The notes below the pieces were generated by a model, which searched no databases, was not told the DNA's origin, and saw nothing but the letters and a program-made list of their open reading frames with translations. The position numbers and the translations under genes are program-made. A stretch of DNA of 64,000 bases from Eremophila alpestris peregrina. Its lineage: Eukaryota > Chordata > Aves > Passeriformes > Alaudidae. This document shows positions 37,871 to 50,580 of this stretch, one piece after another. The first letter of the stretch is position 1. The number at the start of each line of letters is the position of its first letter. The stretch is taken from NCBI GenBank assembly GCA_009792885.1, contig WMCF01000009.1, positions 1,279,054-1,343,053 on the forward strand. Direction: 5' to 3'.

Positions 37871-39716
37871 ACATTCTCTTCTTCATGGATTCTTGGATTG
37901 CCATTTTGCCTGCTATCTACTCAGGGGTTTTGTTTGGTTTGGGTTTGTTTTGGTGAATATTTTGTTTTGGGTTTGCTGGTTGGGGTTTTGTTTCTTTTCT
38001 TTCCCTCCTCAGATTTTCAAACTTTGTTCTGATTGTACCCCTTCATCTTCATGGTTGTCTTCCTTTTGTTTCACTCTTCGTGATTAGAGATGGTAGGAAT
38101 TGCAAGAAGGTCTGATGCACCCTTTTTTCCTGTTGCTCTCTGCAGTGCTTTGCCTTTGCAAAAGCCCTCAGCTGCGTTTAGGAGAGTGGTATGCCAGCAT
38201 TTCTATCCAGGATAAATCAGTGTGAAGAAGGAAGTCACAGCTTCCTTTTTTTCCTACTCAGGGAGGATTTCCAACTCAGCATATTGTGTGCTTTGAGAGA
38301 ATGAGGGAGAATAAGGATCACAAGAGGTAGTGTACCTTCTTTCATGTGCGCTGCTATGAGATACTGTCTCTGAATTACTGAAGACAGAGGTCTATTCTGA
38401 GTCCAAGTTTTGTTGAAACTATAATAATATGCCAATCCATCCACTTTACTGTGCTATTTCATTCCTAATATGTGTGCCTGCTGCTCTGATACTCTTTTTT
38501 TTTTCCTACTTCCAAATCATGTGGGTATAAGCTTTTTTTTTTTTTTTTACCCCGAGTGTTTTGCAGGGAGTGTCATATGAGTCACAAGAAGTGCATGCAA
38601 TTCAGGGAGAAAGAGGAGACCAAATCTCCAGAACTTTGAGATTATACTGGAACTCATGAAGGGGAAATGGCCTTTAAAAATCTGTAGGAAAAGTGGCAAG
38701 TACAAATAGTTCTCTCCATTTTGGTATACCTTGCTCCCAGTTCCTTTGCCTCGTGTCAGTTTGTGGGTGTTATGCAATTTCCCAGCAGGTTAAGTCCTTG
38801 ATTTCCATTAGCTTCAGCAGTCAGCGTGTGCACTGTGAATCAGGCTGGCGATGGCCCAGTCTGCAATTCCTGCTGCTGCTTGGCAGGAGTTTATTCAATC
38901 TCTTCGTCTTGGCTAGACCTCTTATCCTGGCTTGTGGTCTTATTTACAGTGTGATGGCAGAGTTATTTCTACTCCAAAGGACTGTAGTGATATTGTCTAA
39001 ATGCTTCAGGGTGAGATATGGCTGGAGATCTGTGGAGGACTGAACTAAATTTAAGTTTTACAAGAGCTATCTGTTCTTTTCAGTCTTTTTTTTTTTAATA
39101 GAAGTAGAGACTTTTGGTAATGGGGTTTGAAACTTACAGTCACTTCTTGAGAGATGCTGTTTGGTCTTCTGAGCCATCACTGTTTGGTCTCCTGGACCTC
39201 TTAATGTTTTCCATCATATTTGATACTGTTCAGAGATTATGTAGATACATAATGATGTGGATGCAGTTTATTCTTTAAAGTCTGAGGGCAGAGCCATGGA
39301 TTTGGCAAAGAGCTAAGGAAAAGAAGTTTTGGTTAATGCATGTTTAGGGAAGATCTGTTTCAGAAAATCTTAAACCACACAATTCCAGATATCTATGCTG
39401 TGGAATGTTTTTGCTGTTTTCCCTCTTATTTTATGTACTTTAGACAAATCAATATCTTAAAACAGTTTTGGGGGGGATAAGCACATTCCTTGACAAAGTA
39501 CATCCCTCTGCATTTACAGCGGGAGTTCAAATTGCTGCGTGTTGGCTGTCTGTCCTTGTGCATGGTCATACCCCACAGTGGAGGGTGAGCTGTTCCTTGT
39601 TCAGTGACTTGGGATTGCCACTTGCATTCGTGCACCCAGCAGTAAGAGTATATGTACTGGCAGTGGCTGCCATGGGGCATTTTACACACAACTGCTTGTT
39701 ACTTTACAGCAACTTT

Positions 39717-39860
39717 AGTGTCCAAGGCCTAATGTCGCCCCTGCCTTGGGTTAGTAATTTTCAGAATGATTTAGATATGCATGTTGATTTTAGAGCACTT
39801 GAAAAATTAGCCACTTGAATCAGGCACGCAGGCTCGCCTGTTGAGAGGATTATCTGAGGA
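39717..39860 (+). repeat. Unclassified dispersed repeat, copy 2
   Basis: Direct-orientation partner of 37711-37870, about 2 kb downstream. The flanks do not align clearly, so this is two insertions of one element or a remnant of an old 2 kb tandem duplication. It has more CpG than copy 1 (ACGCAGGCTCGCCTG near 39824). Confidence 0.75.
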
Positions 39861-40698
39861 GTGGAGGTGAAGGGTAGTGACAAGCAGGGCTGGGCGCCCT
39901 GCTGGCAGGGACACTTGTGTTGGCAGCAGGGTGTTGGCATAAGGCCGATGGAACTGGTCAGGGGAGGGGTGAAAAGTGCCTTGGAGACAGAGTTAGGTTT
40001 AGATGAGAGCTCAGCAGCACGAGAAACTCGGTCTCAATATTCTGATACAAACTGAGGCAGAAGTGCCACTACAGCAAGTCTGGTGAGGAACTCTACTGCA
40101 TGCTTAATTACAGTCTAAAAAGTGCTTGTGTCCGGTAGTATATAGGGAAGAACTGGGAATAGTGAGAAAAAATTTAACTATTGTGTAAAATGAGTAGCTT
40201 TATCTAGATGATGTTAAATAATAGAAATTCTCTTTTAAGACAGTAGTGAATAATGGGAGTAGGGTCGGAGATGGATGAAAAATGAGAAATAGGAGGTATT
40301 ACAATGAAAGATTCTAAAAGGGATCTGTTTGAGGAGTAAAAATTAGTAAAACATTGGTGCTTATGTAAATATATGTGCATGTACATGTATGATGAATCTA
40401 GAACATCTGTTGACACTGTCTTTATAACACAGGAAGGAGATGCTCAGTGAGATTCTTACCAAGCTTTCTTTTAAAAGTATATTGACGTCAGTTACTGGGC
40501 ATTCAAATGCCTAGTATTATGGATTCATAATAAAATGGAGAGTAATAGTATGTTCTTCCCCAGCAAATGCTTGAAGTTAGGTTTGAAAATGTAGTTCTGT
40601 TTTAAAAGCATGCAGCTTGAAGCCTTCAACTGCAACTACTCCACAAGTAAATGAAGATACCATCACTTTTTGTTGAAATCTTTCTTTTTTTTTCCCAG

Positions 40699-40833
40699 TA
40701 CAGAGATCCCTGAAGATGTATGGCTCAAACTGCTTCAAACTGTCTGAACATTTATTATTTAACTGCTGAAGCTTTCCTACCCTTTGCTTTCCTCCTGAAG
40801 CCTTAATCAGAAGGATCAGAATTGGGTACTATG
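40699..40833 (+). other. CCDC126: CCDC126 non-coding exon 2 (5' UTR)
   Basis: 135 nt lie between a strong acceptor (T-rich tract, then TTTCCCAG at 40691-40698) and the donor ATG|GTAAGA at 40834. No main-frame coding is present. It holds two overlapping upstream ATGs, one opening a 17-codon ORF (ATGTATGGC) and one a 28-codon ORF. A third ATG forms the last three bases of the exon. The exon is inferred from splice signals alone. Confidence 0.6.
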
Positions 40834-41451
40834 GTAAGACATTTTTTAAAGTCAAAGTAAAATGCTGAAGTGCAATGTGCCTATTTATTTTGGTTTTCAC
40901 TCTTTATTCAATAGTAAGACACCAAAACAAGTAAGAAACCTTAATGCTGTACAAAGCCAGGAGAGGAAACATTGAACTAGCTAACCAGACAAGAAACATA
41001 ATTCCATGTGCTGTGTGTTCAGACTTGTGCTGTTCTTCAAAGTGAAGAACAAGAATCAAGTGAATTATTTCACAAGATCTTGTATGTAGAAGTATGTGTA
41101 TAACTCATCACAGTGTTGTACAGAAATGTTACACAGGTCCCTTCTTGATACTGCATTTTCGTTCAAACGCATTTGGGTTTAATGTCAGTTTAAATGCCAG
41201 TATTTAAAATGCTTAAGGTGCTGCTTTGTGGAAGCATAGAAGTTTTGATTTTTGGAGAATAAAAATTGGTAAATATAGGAAGAGGAAACCCTGTAAATAA
41301 CAGATGGGATGGAAATATAACTGAAGCTCTAAGCAAATAAAACTTGTTTGCTAGACGATGCAATAGTACTGTATTTGGAAACTGATATTTGTTCTTGATC
41401 CCAACAACTGTAGCAGTTTTGAATAACCAAGTGGTACTTTACAAATTTCAG
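40834..41451 (+). other. CCDC126: CCDC126 intron 2
   Basis: 618-nt AT-rich intron between GTAAGA (40834) and TTTCAG (AG at 41450-41451). Nothing else was seen. Confidence 0.6.
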
Positions 41452-41471
41452 GAATCAAGACCAGCTAAAAC

Positions 41472-41540
41472 ATGAGAAGATATACTCAAGATGATCCAGC
41501 CAGAAGATTTTCACTTCATAGAAATACTATTTTTGGTTAA
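41472..41540 (+). promoter_or_regulatory. Upstream ORF in the CCDC126 leader
   Basis: ATG at 41472 opens a 22-codon frame that ends in TAA at 41538-41540, 76 nt before the CCDC126 start. A shorter uORF begins with the ATG that ends exon 2. Spliced onto this exon it reads 8 codons and stops at TGA 41473-41475, so the two overlap in an ATGA. Such uORFs usually lower translation of the main frame; the effect here is inference. Confidence 0.5.
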
Positions 41541-41616
41541 TATGTGATATAATTTGACAAAGCTAAATTCAGTTACTTTTCTTGAAATTAGGACGAGCCT
41601 GTGGCCTTCATCAGAA

Positions 41617-41854
41617 ATGTTTCTAACATTTTCAAGAAAAAATATGTCCCAGAAACTGAGTATGTTTTTACTGGTCTTTGGAATCATTTGGGGTTTGATG
41701 TTGCTACGCTACACTTTTCAGTATCCAAGACGCCAAAGCAGCGCTGAGTTGCGGGGACAGATATTAGATCTCAGTAAAAGATATGTCAAAGCACTGGCAG
41801 AAGAAAATAAAAACCTCATGAATGGTGCTGGTGGAGCCTCTATGTCTGGATATG
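41617..41854 (+). CDS. CCDC126: CCDC126 first coding exon
   Basis: Begins MFLTFSRKNMSQKLSMFLLV and ends SMSGY plus one base of the next codon, before the donor G|GTAAGA. The exon itself probably begins at 41452 after TTTCAG. It encodes the membrane or signal segment and the conserved LSKRYVKALAEENKN block. Confidence 0.96.
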
Positions 41855-44255
41855 GTAAGAGGAAAAAAGCCATACTAGTTCCTTGAATATATTCTTTTTT
41901 AGAAAACTGTGAAGTTATAAATTTTTAGGTGTTTTTTTAAGTAGTATATGCTGTTCAGCAGAGAAAAAAACCCTCTCTGTATTAACTGATTTGATTTTAG
42001 TTTATTCAGTGAAGTTGAAGATGAGTTGCAAAATCCAGCTTCATACATGAAATTTTTGCTTTCCAGGACTTTTTTTTAGATCTCTTCAGGTACATGAATG
42101 CAGTTGTTTACAGAGGTAACAGCACATTTGTCTTTTTCTGAATCTTCAGCTGCTGAGGAATAAGCATGTGCTTGGTACAGGGACAAAATTTTATATTAAG
42201 TCACTTCCACATTCTGGATTCTTCTAGTACCTCACTGCTAACTTCATGCTTTTATTTCTTGAATTTCTGTCCCCTTAAAAAAGCAATGAAAAAGTAACAT
42301 ACAAGTTGAGTTTGCAGTCTGGAGACTGCAAGGCAATTATTAATTTGGCAGAATCTCCCCTTGTTTTAGAAGCAGCCATAAGAGATAAGGTCCCTGGTAT
42401 TGCGAACTGTAATACTTGGTGCATCAAATCTGATTTGTCCGTCTTGTGAATGTATACCTAACTTGATAAACAGGTTGCCAGTATTTACTGTCTTCTGAAA
42501 TATTGAAAAGATAATTTAAAATGTTTATTTTAAAAAATAGTATCTCAGAAGATGTATAGTAATGAACTTTGATCCCGTTAAGATTTCCTTAAATGGCTCT
42601 GCCTGTTGTAGGATGTCCTTTATAGGCATTTGGTAAGAGTGCAAGGAGAAAAATATGTCTGAAGTCTTTTTGTTGTTGCTAAGGAAGAAGGAAGCAAGTC
42701 TGTGATGACAAGATGTGCAGATCCAAGAGGAGCTGGACAGTAAAAAGTGTTTAAACCTTTAATCCTTGCAGTCTTAAAATTAATTTTTATGACAGTAAGA
42801 GACTGCCTTCTCTTTTCTTCCCTTTTTTCTTCTCCCACCTTTTTTTTGTCATCCTTCCTTAACTGTGTATTTACATTTTTCAGTCATTTACAAAAACTGA
42901 AAAAATCCTTGTGCACTGCAGCTTTTTCCTGCTCTATAAGTCTTACAGTGTATTTCCAAATGAGACTTGTCTTCTGTGGTTTTGTCTGAAGTTTAATATA
43001 AACTTAAGTCATGTCTTGACCTACCTGCTGATTATCAGAATTAAAATTTGACAATTCCCTCCCTCAGATCGTTGAGCGCAAAGTGATGCTACAGAGTACA
43101 AGACCCACCCTCTGTTATTGACAGCAGACCCTGCTCTGGCTTGAATTGTCAAGCAATTTCTTTTTGATTTTTTTCAAAGTTAGCATTACTGAACAAGACC
43201 TAGTTAATTTTAGAGGGAGGTGCTTCTTTTTTTGAAATTTATTTTACTACTAATGTTTATCTCTTTTACTCCTTTTTTTTCACTTTGATGCCTATGATCT
43301 TTGTCCCCAGTCTTTCTGCTTAGTTAACTGATGAGAGGACAAGGGGTAGAGACAGAGTTTGTAAATGTCTTCATGTATAAGGGGAATCTTAACACCTAGT
43401 AAAGCCTGGTAAGTTTGTTAATGTTTATCAAATCTGAAAGAAGGTGGTGATTGGCAACAGTATAAATAGTTTTTTGTTGAAAAATGCTACTGGTTTTGTG
43501 TTCCAGAGCATGAGAATTTTTTTACCATCTTTTCTCTTACTTTTCAGTCAATAAAGATGCAAACAGATTTTTTTACCCTTGCTTTATAGCTTATGTAAGA
43601 AGCAAGAAGATACCTTCTAATAACAGCTTTATTATGGGCTAATGTGTCATTTAGGGGAAAGCAATTAACTACCTATTTTATGCTGGAAAGTATTTAGATA
43701 TATTCTCTGTCATCCAAGGCTAAAAGATGACATAGCTGAGTATTCCAATGCTTTTCTCTGGATGAAATTTGAAATAATACCTCTGAATTGCCACTTCTAA
43801 TGTTCGGACTAGTGTTTTTGTTCTTATACTCTAATATTTAATTGGCTGCCTTCACAGTTCCCTGTTATGGTGGTACCTAAAATAACAAAGAAATGTTATT
43901 AAAGAAAAATCAAGCAGCCATTTAATTCTGTACTTTTAGACCAATCTGCACTCCTTTCCAAAAATTGTGGTAGGGAGGATAGCAAGTCTTAAGATGTGAA
44001 TATGTTGAAATAGCAGTTCTTTTCCACAATGAGTAAATAATAGGCTGTAATTTGTTTTTACCATTATCTTCAGCTGATCTTAAGAGAACAATTGCTGTTC
44101 TTCTGGATGACATCTTACAGCGCCTGGTGAAATTGGAAAACAAGGTTGATTACATCGTCGTGAATGGCTCAGCGACAAATACCACTAATGGAACGAACCA
44201 TCAGGTGCCAGTGGCTTCAAATAAACGTGTAAAGCCAGCAAGCAACATCAGATAG
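41617..44255 (+). CDS. CCDC126: Coiled-coil domain-containing protein 126 (CCDC126), 2 coding exons
   Basis: The coding exons 41617-41854 and 44074-44255 join as TAT-G|CT to give 420 nt, or 139 residues; the human protein is 140. A hydrophobic signal or anchor segment spans about residues 14-30 (LSMFLLVFGIIWGLMLL) after a short basic N-terminus. This is followed by a conserved block (QILDLSKRYVKALAEENKN) and an amphipathic coiled-coil segment at about 81-109 (DLKRTIAVLLDDILQRLVKL). A Ser/Thr/Asn-rich tail carries N-glycosylation sequons at N110, N115 and N118. The protein is thus expected in the Golgi or secretory pathway. The whole length resembles the N-terminal anchor and stem of MGAT5, the beta-1,6 GlcNAc-transferase, without its catalytic domain. 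Molecular function is not established. The start was chosen by homology to MFFTISRKNMSQKL; another in-frame Met is residue 10. Confidence 0.96.
41855..44073 (+). other. CCDC126: CCDC126 intron between the coding exons
   Basis: 2.2 kb AT-rich intron from GTAAGA to TTATCTTCAG. No repeats or further exons were recognised. Confidence 0.8.
44074..44255 (+). CDS. CCDC126: CCDC126 last coding exon
   Basis: Starts with ADLKRTIAVLLDDILQRLVK (Ala split across the junction) and ends KPASNIR-stop (TAG 44253-44255). It carries the coiled coil and all three N-glycosylation sequons. Confidence 0.97.
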
Positions 44256-45670
44256 CAAACAGGGCCACTTTGTGTTGCTTCATCATTGATGGATAATATT
44301 TAAGATAAGCTTTTTGTCTCTGGCTAGGGCAAAGCAGTAGCTGACTCTAAAACAAGCGTAAACTATTGTATTCTACAATGTGCTTGGATCTGTGTAGGCC
44401 TAACATGTGCTTAGGTTCTCAAAGCATTATTTCATTGCCTTTGAGCAGTGCTTCTGAAGTGATCTTTGTTGTCTCTAAAGGTATTTTGATATCATTTGAA
44501 GTAGTAGGCCATTGAATAATAACAGTCCGTGGAAAGCAATGGGAAATTTATAGGTAGGTTTCTAAATCTATTTATTTAAGTATGACTATAACATATCTTT
44601 TGGATAGGTGAGCACTATTGTAGCTTATTCATTTTTTGTGATCTGCATTAAGCCAAGGTAACTGAGGAAAATGTGTTGCTAAACAGATGTTAGAAGATGT
44701 GTACACTTAAAATATTTTCTTACTTATTTACTAAAACAATATTGAATTGAGGATAGCATTGGTGGTAATATTTTAAAATTGTGACCCAAAGAATGTCTTT
44801 ATTTGCACTATTTGTCAGAATAGTTAAAGAGAATTTACTGTATATTTAAGAAAACTTATTATATTAGGAAAACATTCTAGGTAGTAACACTGTCCAGATT
44901 TATCTTTATGCCAGAGATAGGGCAGTTAGATTATCAAAAGCAAATCATCATCTGTGATATCTTAGATTATTATTTCTTAAAAAGATATTTAAGTGTATGT
45001 ATTTTGTAATTGCAGATAAAATTATTTAAATGATGGAAATAAGTTTTGGATATGTGAATACAGTTTATTTTTATTCATTGCTCTTTGTTTTTAACATTTT
45101 AATGCCTTGCAGTTTGTGTTTAGTATAGCACACCATCTCCCTGAATTGCTTTCTTGATCAGAAGGAAAAGCAATGAAGGGAATCAAGGCACCTCTGCATT
45201 TAACAGAGGTATATGTACTAAGGGTGTCTAATCATGGAATATTTGAGATCTAAGGTAATGTTTGCCTTATGTCTAAGTCAGCCTTACAGCAAAGTGAATT
45301 GCATGCAGTGTGGGTGCACTGTATCTCAGATGTTAATGAAATCATATTAAAGTGCCACTGGACCTGTTTTTTAAACTATACTGAATGTTTGGGGGGGACA
45401 GAATGTTCAGGGACTTTCACCAAAAGTGTCCTGTAAGTGAGCTTTTGGGGGATGAGTAAAACCAGAGGCACTGGGTGATATACCAGGGAGAGTTATGTGT
45501 TTTTTCCTTTCTTCTGTTTCCCTGCTGATATTCTAAATGGTTATAAAGGAAAATGCAATTGCAGTCTTAGTACTTACTTAGTATCCAGATGATTTTTTTG
45601 TCACATTGTGTGTAAACGTGTACTCACTTCAATGCAGAAAGAGAGAAATAAATTTTTAATTGTACTTGTA
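44256..45670 (+). other. CCDC126: CCDC126 3' UTR with poly(A) signal
   Basis: AT-rich sequence after the stop, with several ATTTA motifs. AATAAA lies at 45647-45652, and a strongly GT/T-rich stretch at 45675-45758 fits a downstream cleavage element. This places the transcript end near 45670. The 73-codon frame at 45608-45829 is low-complexity GT-rich sequence, not a gene. Confidence 0.65.
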
Positions 45671-46049
45671 AATGTTCCTGGGTTTGTTTGTTTCTTTGTT
45701 CTGGGTTTGTTGGGTTTTTGTGGGTTTTTGTTGGTTTTTTTGGTTTTTTTTTTTTGTGATTGTATGGTTGTGTCAGTCTTGCTACATGTTCTCTATCAGT
45801 TTCTGGATTGGAAAATTTTACATCTCTGAGTTTTAGTAGTACCCTTTCTGGTATTTTTCCTTCTTAGTCACTGAGGAGTTCTGCTTTTGAAATTCTAATG
45901 CCCTGAAACTGTCCTCAGGTTAGAGGTGAGAAACAAATGAAATTAAAAACTGATTTAGATCTTTAATGGCAAAGACTTCACTGTTTAACCTAAGAGTAAA
46001 GAAGATATGTGCAGAACTTCTTTTGAACCTGCAGATTGCCAGGAAGGCA

Positions 46050-46147
46050 GATGATTGATAGGTAGATGATAGATTGATAGGTAGATGATAGGTAGATGAT
46101 AGATGCACTGATAGATAGATGATTGATTGATTGATTGATTGATTGAT
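46050..46147. repeat. GATA/GATG/GATT tetranucleotide microsatellite
   Basis: A compound tetranucleotide tract. GATGATAGATTGATAGGTA-type units lead into at least six GATT repeats at 46118-46147. It is likely length-polymorphic. Confidence 0.95.
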
Positions 46148-49100
46148 TTTTATATCCATATGTCTGGTTTATTTCCTAGATACTTGATTATTACAAACAA
46201 AAACCTTTGTGCTATAAACACACAGTTCTTTTCAGAGTGGCAAAACTAAACTTAAGATGTGCAGACCAAGGTAGAAAGGGGTAAGGAATGGATAAAGGGA
46301 GGGTCTCAGCTGGCTTTCCTATTAGCAACACTAGTAAGAAAACATCTGCATGTTCTAGCCTGCAGTCTCCTTTATAGGACATTTCAGAGGTGTGGCAGCC
46401 CTACAAAGGTAGGAGGTTGTGTAAAGAGCCCAAGGGCTTTGTGAAGAAGAAGCAAGAGAAAGCCTACAACTTACCCCAGGTCCAAAATGCTTGATAGTAT
46501 CACAGCATTTGGTTGTTTCGGCAAGGGTATTTTTTCTTTTTGAGGAATATTTAAGTAGTATTTCTGCTGTGCTGCAGTTTTTATGATGCAACTGAGTATT
46601 TCCCCTTCAGATGACATCACAAAGCCCCCCAAAATGACCTCATTCAAGTTTTGTGTATATGGAATCTCCTTACAGTTGGTTGGTTCTTAGGCTGGATGGG
46701 GTTTAGGGTATTATTTCCAGTAAAGAACTGCTGATTTGGAGGATGGGGGAGTGTTTTTGTTTTGTTCTTGAAATCTTTTGGTAAATTAGGGGACTTGAAT
46801 TTTCTCAGCTGTAATTTGCCTCATGAGTGTTTATCAGGTGATTTCATTAGGTAATTGGCAGTACTTCTGTGCCTCTGAGTGATTGCTTAATGTAGGTAGC
46901 AAAAAAATGTTCAAGAGCCACTTCCAAACAGAAGTTCTAATGAAGGAAAGTGGAAAGAGAAGAGTGTAGATTGATTGCTGTCTAAATAGACTGAAACAGC
47001 ACAGGTCTCAATACAGCCCTCGAGTTTTGCAACTAAATACCTGGCAGACAAAAATCTTGGGAAAATTGTCTTTATTCTCTCATCCTTTCTGTTGTTTTTC
47101 TCATATAAAGGAATAGTTTTGAATCTCTGCATAGTAATCTTAATGTAATGAAGATATCCAAGCATTTTCTTACAATTGTGTGTGAAGAAGTGCTGAGTGG
47201 TTCCACATTAAAAGAACTTTTGAGATAAGTGGATGGACAGATAGACAGACTCCTCTTAACACGCTCTTAACAAGCTGCCTATGCACTATTAGGATCACAG
47301 AAGTTTGCTGATCTGTTTTAAATGAAATAATTTTTAAAATGCAGAAACATGGCCCAGGATATGCAGGTTCTTATGTTTAGTGTGGTGAAACATCAGTATC
47401 CTTGGCACCCAGTACTATGCATCACATATTGCACAGTTGTCTTTTTTTCCAAGTAACTGCTAAATCCTTGCTTTTCAGCAACACAATAATTTTAAAGAAG
47501 CTGACTAGATAGATCTGAATTCTAACTAAAAATATTTTCTAATGCAGATGTTTTCCAAACTGCATCATGTTTGTGATGTGTGCAAGCTGCTTTAGCAATC
47601 AAGCTCCTCCTGTGCAGGTACATATTCTCGGTGTATTTGCTGCTGTCACAGTCTTTGTTCATGGGAATGCCAAAGCAGAGTAAATTTGGGAACCTCTATC
47701 AAGAAGTTATTTAGAAAAATGATTGCATAAAATTTAACATCCCAGTTTATTATGTTTTCTTGAAAACCTTTTAATTCCTTAAAATACACTGACTAATTGA
47801 ATGAACTGAATGTCTAAAACATTGTTACGTCAAATTGGTGTGGTATTTTTAAAGGTGATACAGAATGTCAATTAACAGTCCAAATATGACTCTCCTTAAT
47901 GATTGTGCTCTTCCATAATTTTGTACTTTACAAAACAAAGAGTCTCCTATCTTTGGGGTTCAGTTTAGTGTATTTGATAGCATGCCACCTTCACAGGCAA
48001 GAGCTAAATGGGAGACTTCCCTTTATAGCAGCCAAAAAAATGAATTAGACTTTTGCTATATTTTTCATGTGGAAAAGACTGGTACTGAATGGGTATTTCA
48101 CTAATCTCAGTCTGTTAGGAATAATGCAGATAGGCATTTGAAAATATCCTTTAGGTTATTAAAATGAAGCCAAATTTAAAAAAACCCTCACATTACATAC
48201 ATTCATGGAATTACATCTCTTAAGCACTAGTGGCATCACATGCTGCTGAATTATCTCTAAGTGATCTTAATCACTACAGATTTCCTAACCATGTTTGTCA
48301 GTACCTCCAGCAAAAACCTTTCATTATTAATTGATCCTTGCTTGCACATGAGCTTCCATACTCCCTGTGGCATTCATCAACTTACTTTGTCAGTTGGTGT
48401 CCAATCAGGTCCCATTTTTGATAGCAAAACTGAAGAAAAACATGTTGACATCTTTAAATGTTGAAAACTAGGTTTAATAATACACAAATTTTTAATAGTA
48501 CACTAATTTTTATTGTAGCATAGTATATGGTCATGTTAGAAGTTCATAAAAGTGAGTACTGCTTGTCTTTGCTTTTAAGTATATCAAGATATTACCACAT
48601 GTGGAAGGAGGAGACAATTTGACTGTTAGGAACCTGTTTCTGTTATGCTTTATGCCATCCAAATTCTTCTCGTTTTCAGAAGAATTAATCAGATAGTCAT
48701 TGACCAGATCCATAGAAACAGAATGACTGACTACTTCAAAATGATAACTTGAGGTACAAAATACTAAAACAGATTTTTTCCTAAATTAATTATTTTTGCA
48801 TTAGTGAAGTGGCTATCTTCAATTTATAGATGTTTCACTGAGAACAATTTTAAGCACTTGTCAAACTTGTAAGGGTTTAAAAAAATTTAAAGGGTCACAC
48901 ATTTCATTGTTAACAGAGGGTGTTGAGAGAGACTGTCAACACCCTGTGAAACATTAAGCTGTTGCCTTTGATGTGTAGGCAGCACCTTAGGTCTCACAGA
49001 GCTGTACTGTAAGTGTGTGTCCATATGTTCAACCCACTTTGATGTGTTCAGAGATCTTGGGCCAGCAGTATCCGTATGCTACATCACAACAACAGGACAT

Positions 49101-50529
49101 AAAACCTGCCATCTGGATTCCTGTTCCTTTTACTTACCTTGTGTCATGGCTTCTTCATGGTAGCAGAAAGCCTTATTTTATTCCTTCCCTGCTATTCAAA
49201 ATTATTTGGTAGTTCACTAAAACAAAAATCTGTTTTGAGCAGTTTTTAATGAATTTTATTTTGCATGTCTATTAACAATCTCCTAAAAGGGATTGAGAGA
49301 CAGGAATTGTTCTTTTAAACTCAAAATGTATTCCAATACTCATGCTATGATAGTAAAAAGAGAGGTTTGAGATACCTTTATTAGCTAAGAACTCCATTTC
49401 AGAGTTACAAAGTACCTTTTATATCTGTTCCTAAGTAAGTCTACTGATCCAGATTTGGATCCAAGCAGTTCTCGGGGGGAGAGGGGGTTGGGTCTTACTA
49501 GCACTGGGTGCTAATAAACTGAACACTCTCTCTATTGCAAAACACTTGCTGTGATCAAATCCAGGGGAAAAAGTCCCCAATTTTTTTTGATGAGAAGTAG
49601 TTAATAGGACAGTTGCCTCACAAAAAAAAGGACTTGATTTCCTACTCTCAATAAGTTGTCACTGGCTGTTCATGCATAAACACTGACATGAGTAATGTAC
49701 AGACTAGCTTTGTACCCCTCACTGAAAGCTGCTTTATTAAGAAACCTGGCTCTTTTCCCTAAACCCAAACTGTATTTTAGGGGACTGTTAACAAAGATCT
49801 TGCACAGATGAGGCACATCAACCCATGACACAGGAGCTCTGCTCATTCTGTGTGAACCAGGCTTGCCAGAGCTCTTCCCCCCACACACACCTCCCCCTTT
49901 ATTGGCTGTGCTGGGATCTCTGGCACCAGCAAAACGTGCATATAGATGAGGTATCTCAGAGATCCTCAGTTTTGTGCAGCTCCTGTGGAGCAATGTGTTC
50001 CTCAGTATGTTCAAACTCTTTGTCTGCAGAGCTTCTAGTCCTGCTTTCAAGGTTCCCTTTCCCCCATCTGTTCTGCTTTTGAAGTTTTGGTCACAGGAGG
50101 AATTTTCCCTGACTTTTCCCTGGCAATCTTGGCTTTTTTTGTGTGATTTTATTTTCTTCCACTAGCTTCCTTGAAGATGTATTCACTGCAGTGGGGACTT
50201 GCTCCCATATCTTTCCTGCCTTTGAGGGTGACCTGTTTGTGTTCAGATTACAGTGTGACAGAACGTGTGTGTGTTGTGTTGCAGTGCTGTCTGCTCTGCT
50301 GAAATTTCTTATACATGTGGCATAGCCACAGGACAAATGCCCACACCATATGCCCTATCACCTTATTTGGACACTGCTGGGAACCTGAGAGTGTCCCTGT
50401 TTCATCTCCCTCTGGGGAATGTTTTGGCAAAACATTGCCATGGTCTTTGTGGCATTCCTCTTCACCTTCTGCTGCACTGCTGGTGGCTTGCCCAGCTCAA
50501 ACCTATGTGGAGATTTCCCTGAACTGCCT

Positions 50530-50531
<2 letters not shown>

Positions 50532-50561
<30 letters not shown>

Positions 50562-50580
50562 CAGGGAATTTTTTTTTTTT
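50532..50580. repeat. Poly-T tracts
   Basis: A run of 30 T (50532-50561), then CAGGGAA, then 12 T (50569-50580). It could be the poly-A tail of a minus-strand retroposed sequence, but no body of such an element was recognised. Confidence 0.9.

Larger units (their letters stand above)
30721..40698 (+). other. CCDC126: CCDC126 intron 1
   Basis: About 10 kb of AT-rich intron. It contains a GT-rich low-complexity patch (37925-38010), short poly-T runs (34962-34977, 38532-38549) and a pair of related repeats at 37711-37870 and 39717-39860. A 150-codon frame on the minus strand at 34356-34808 has no recognisable domain. No CR1 was recognised. Confidence 0.65.

Noticed and set aside
41554..41616. 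N-terminal extension of CCDC126 by 21 residues
   Set aside because: The upstream frame is open, but it starts with TTG, not ATG, and the extra residues have no counterpart in other CCDC126 proteins.
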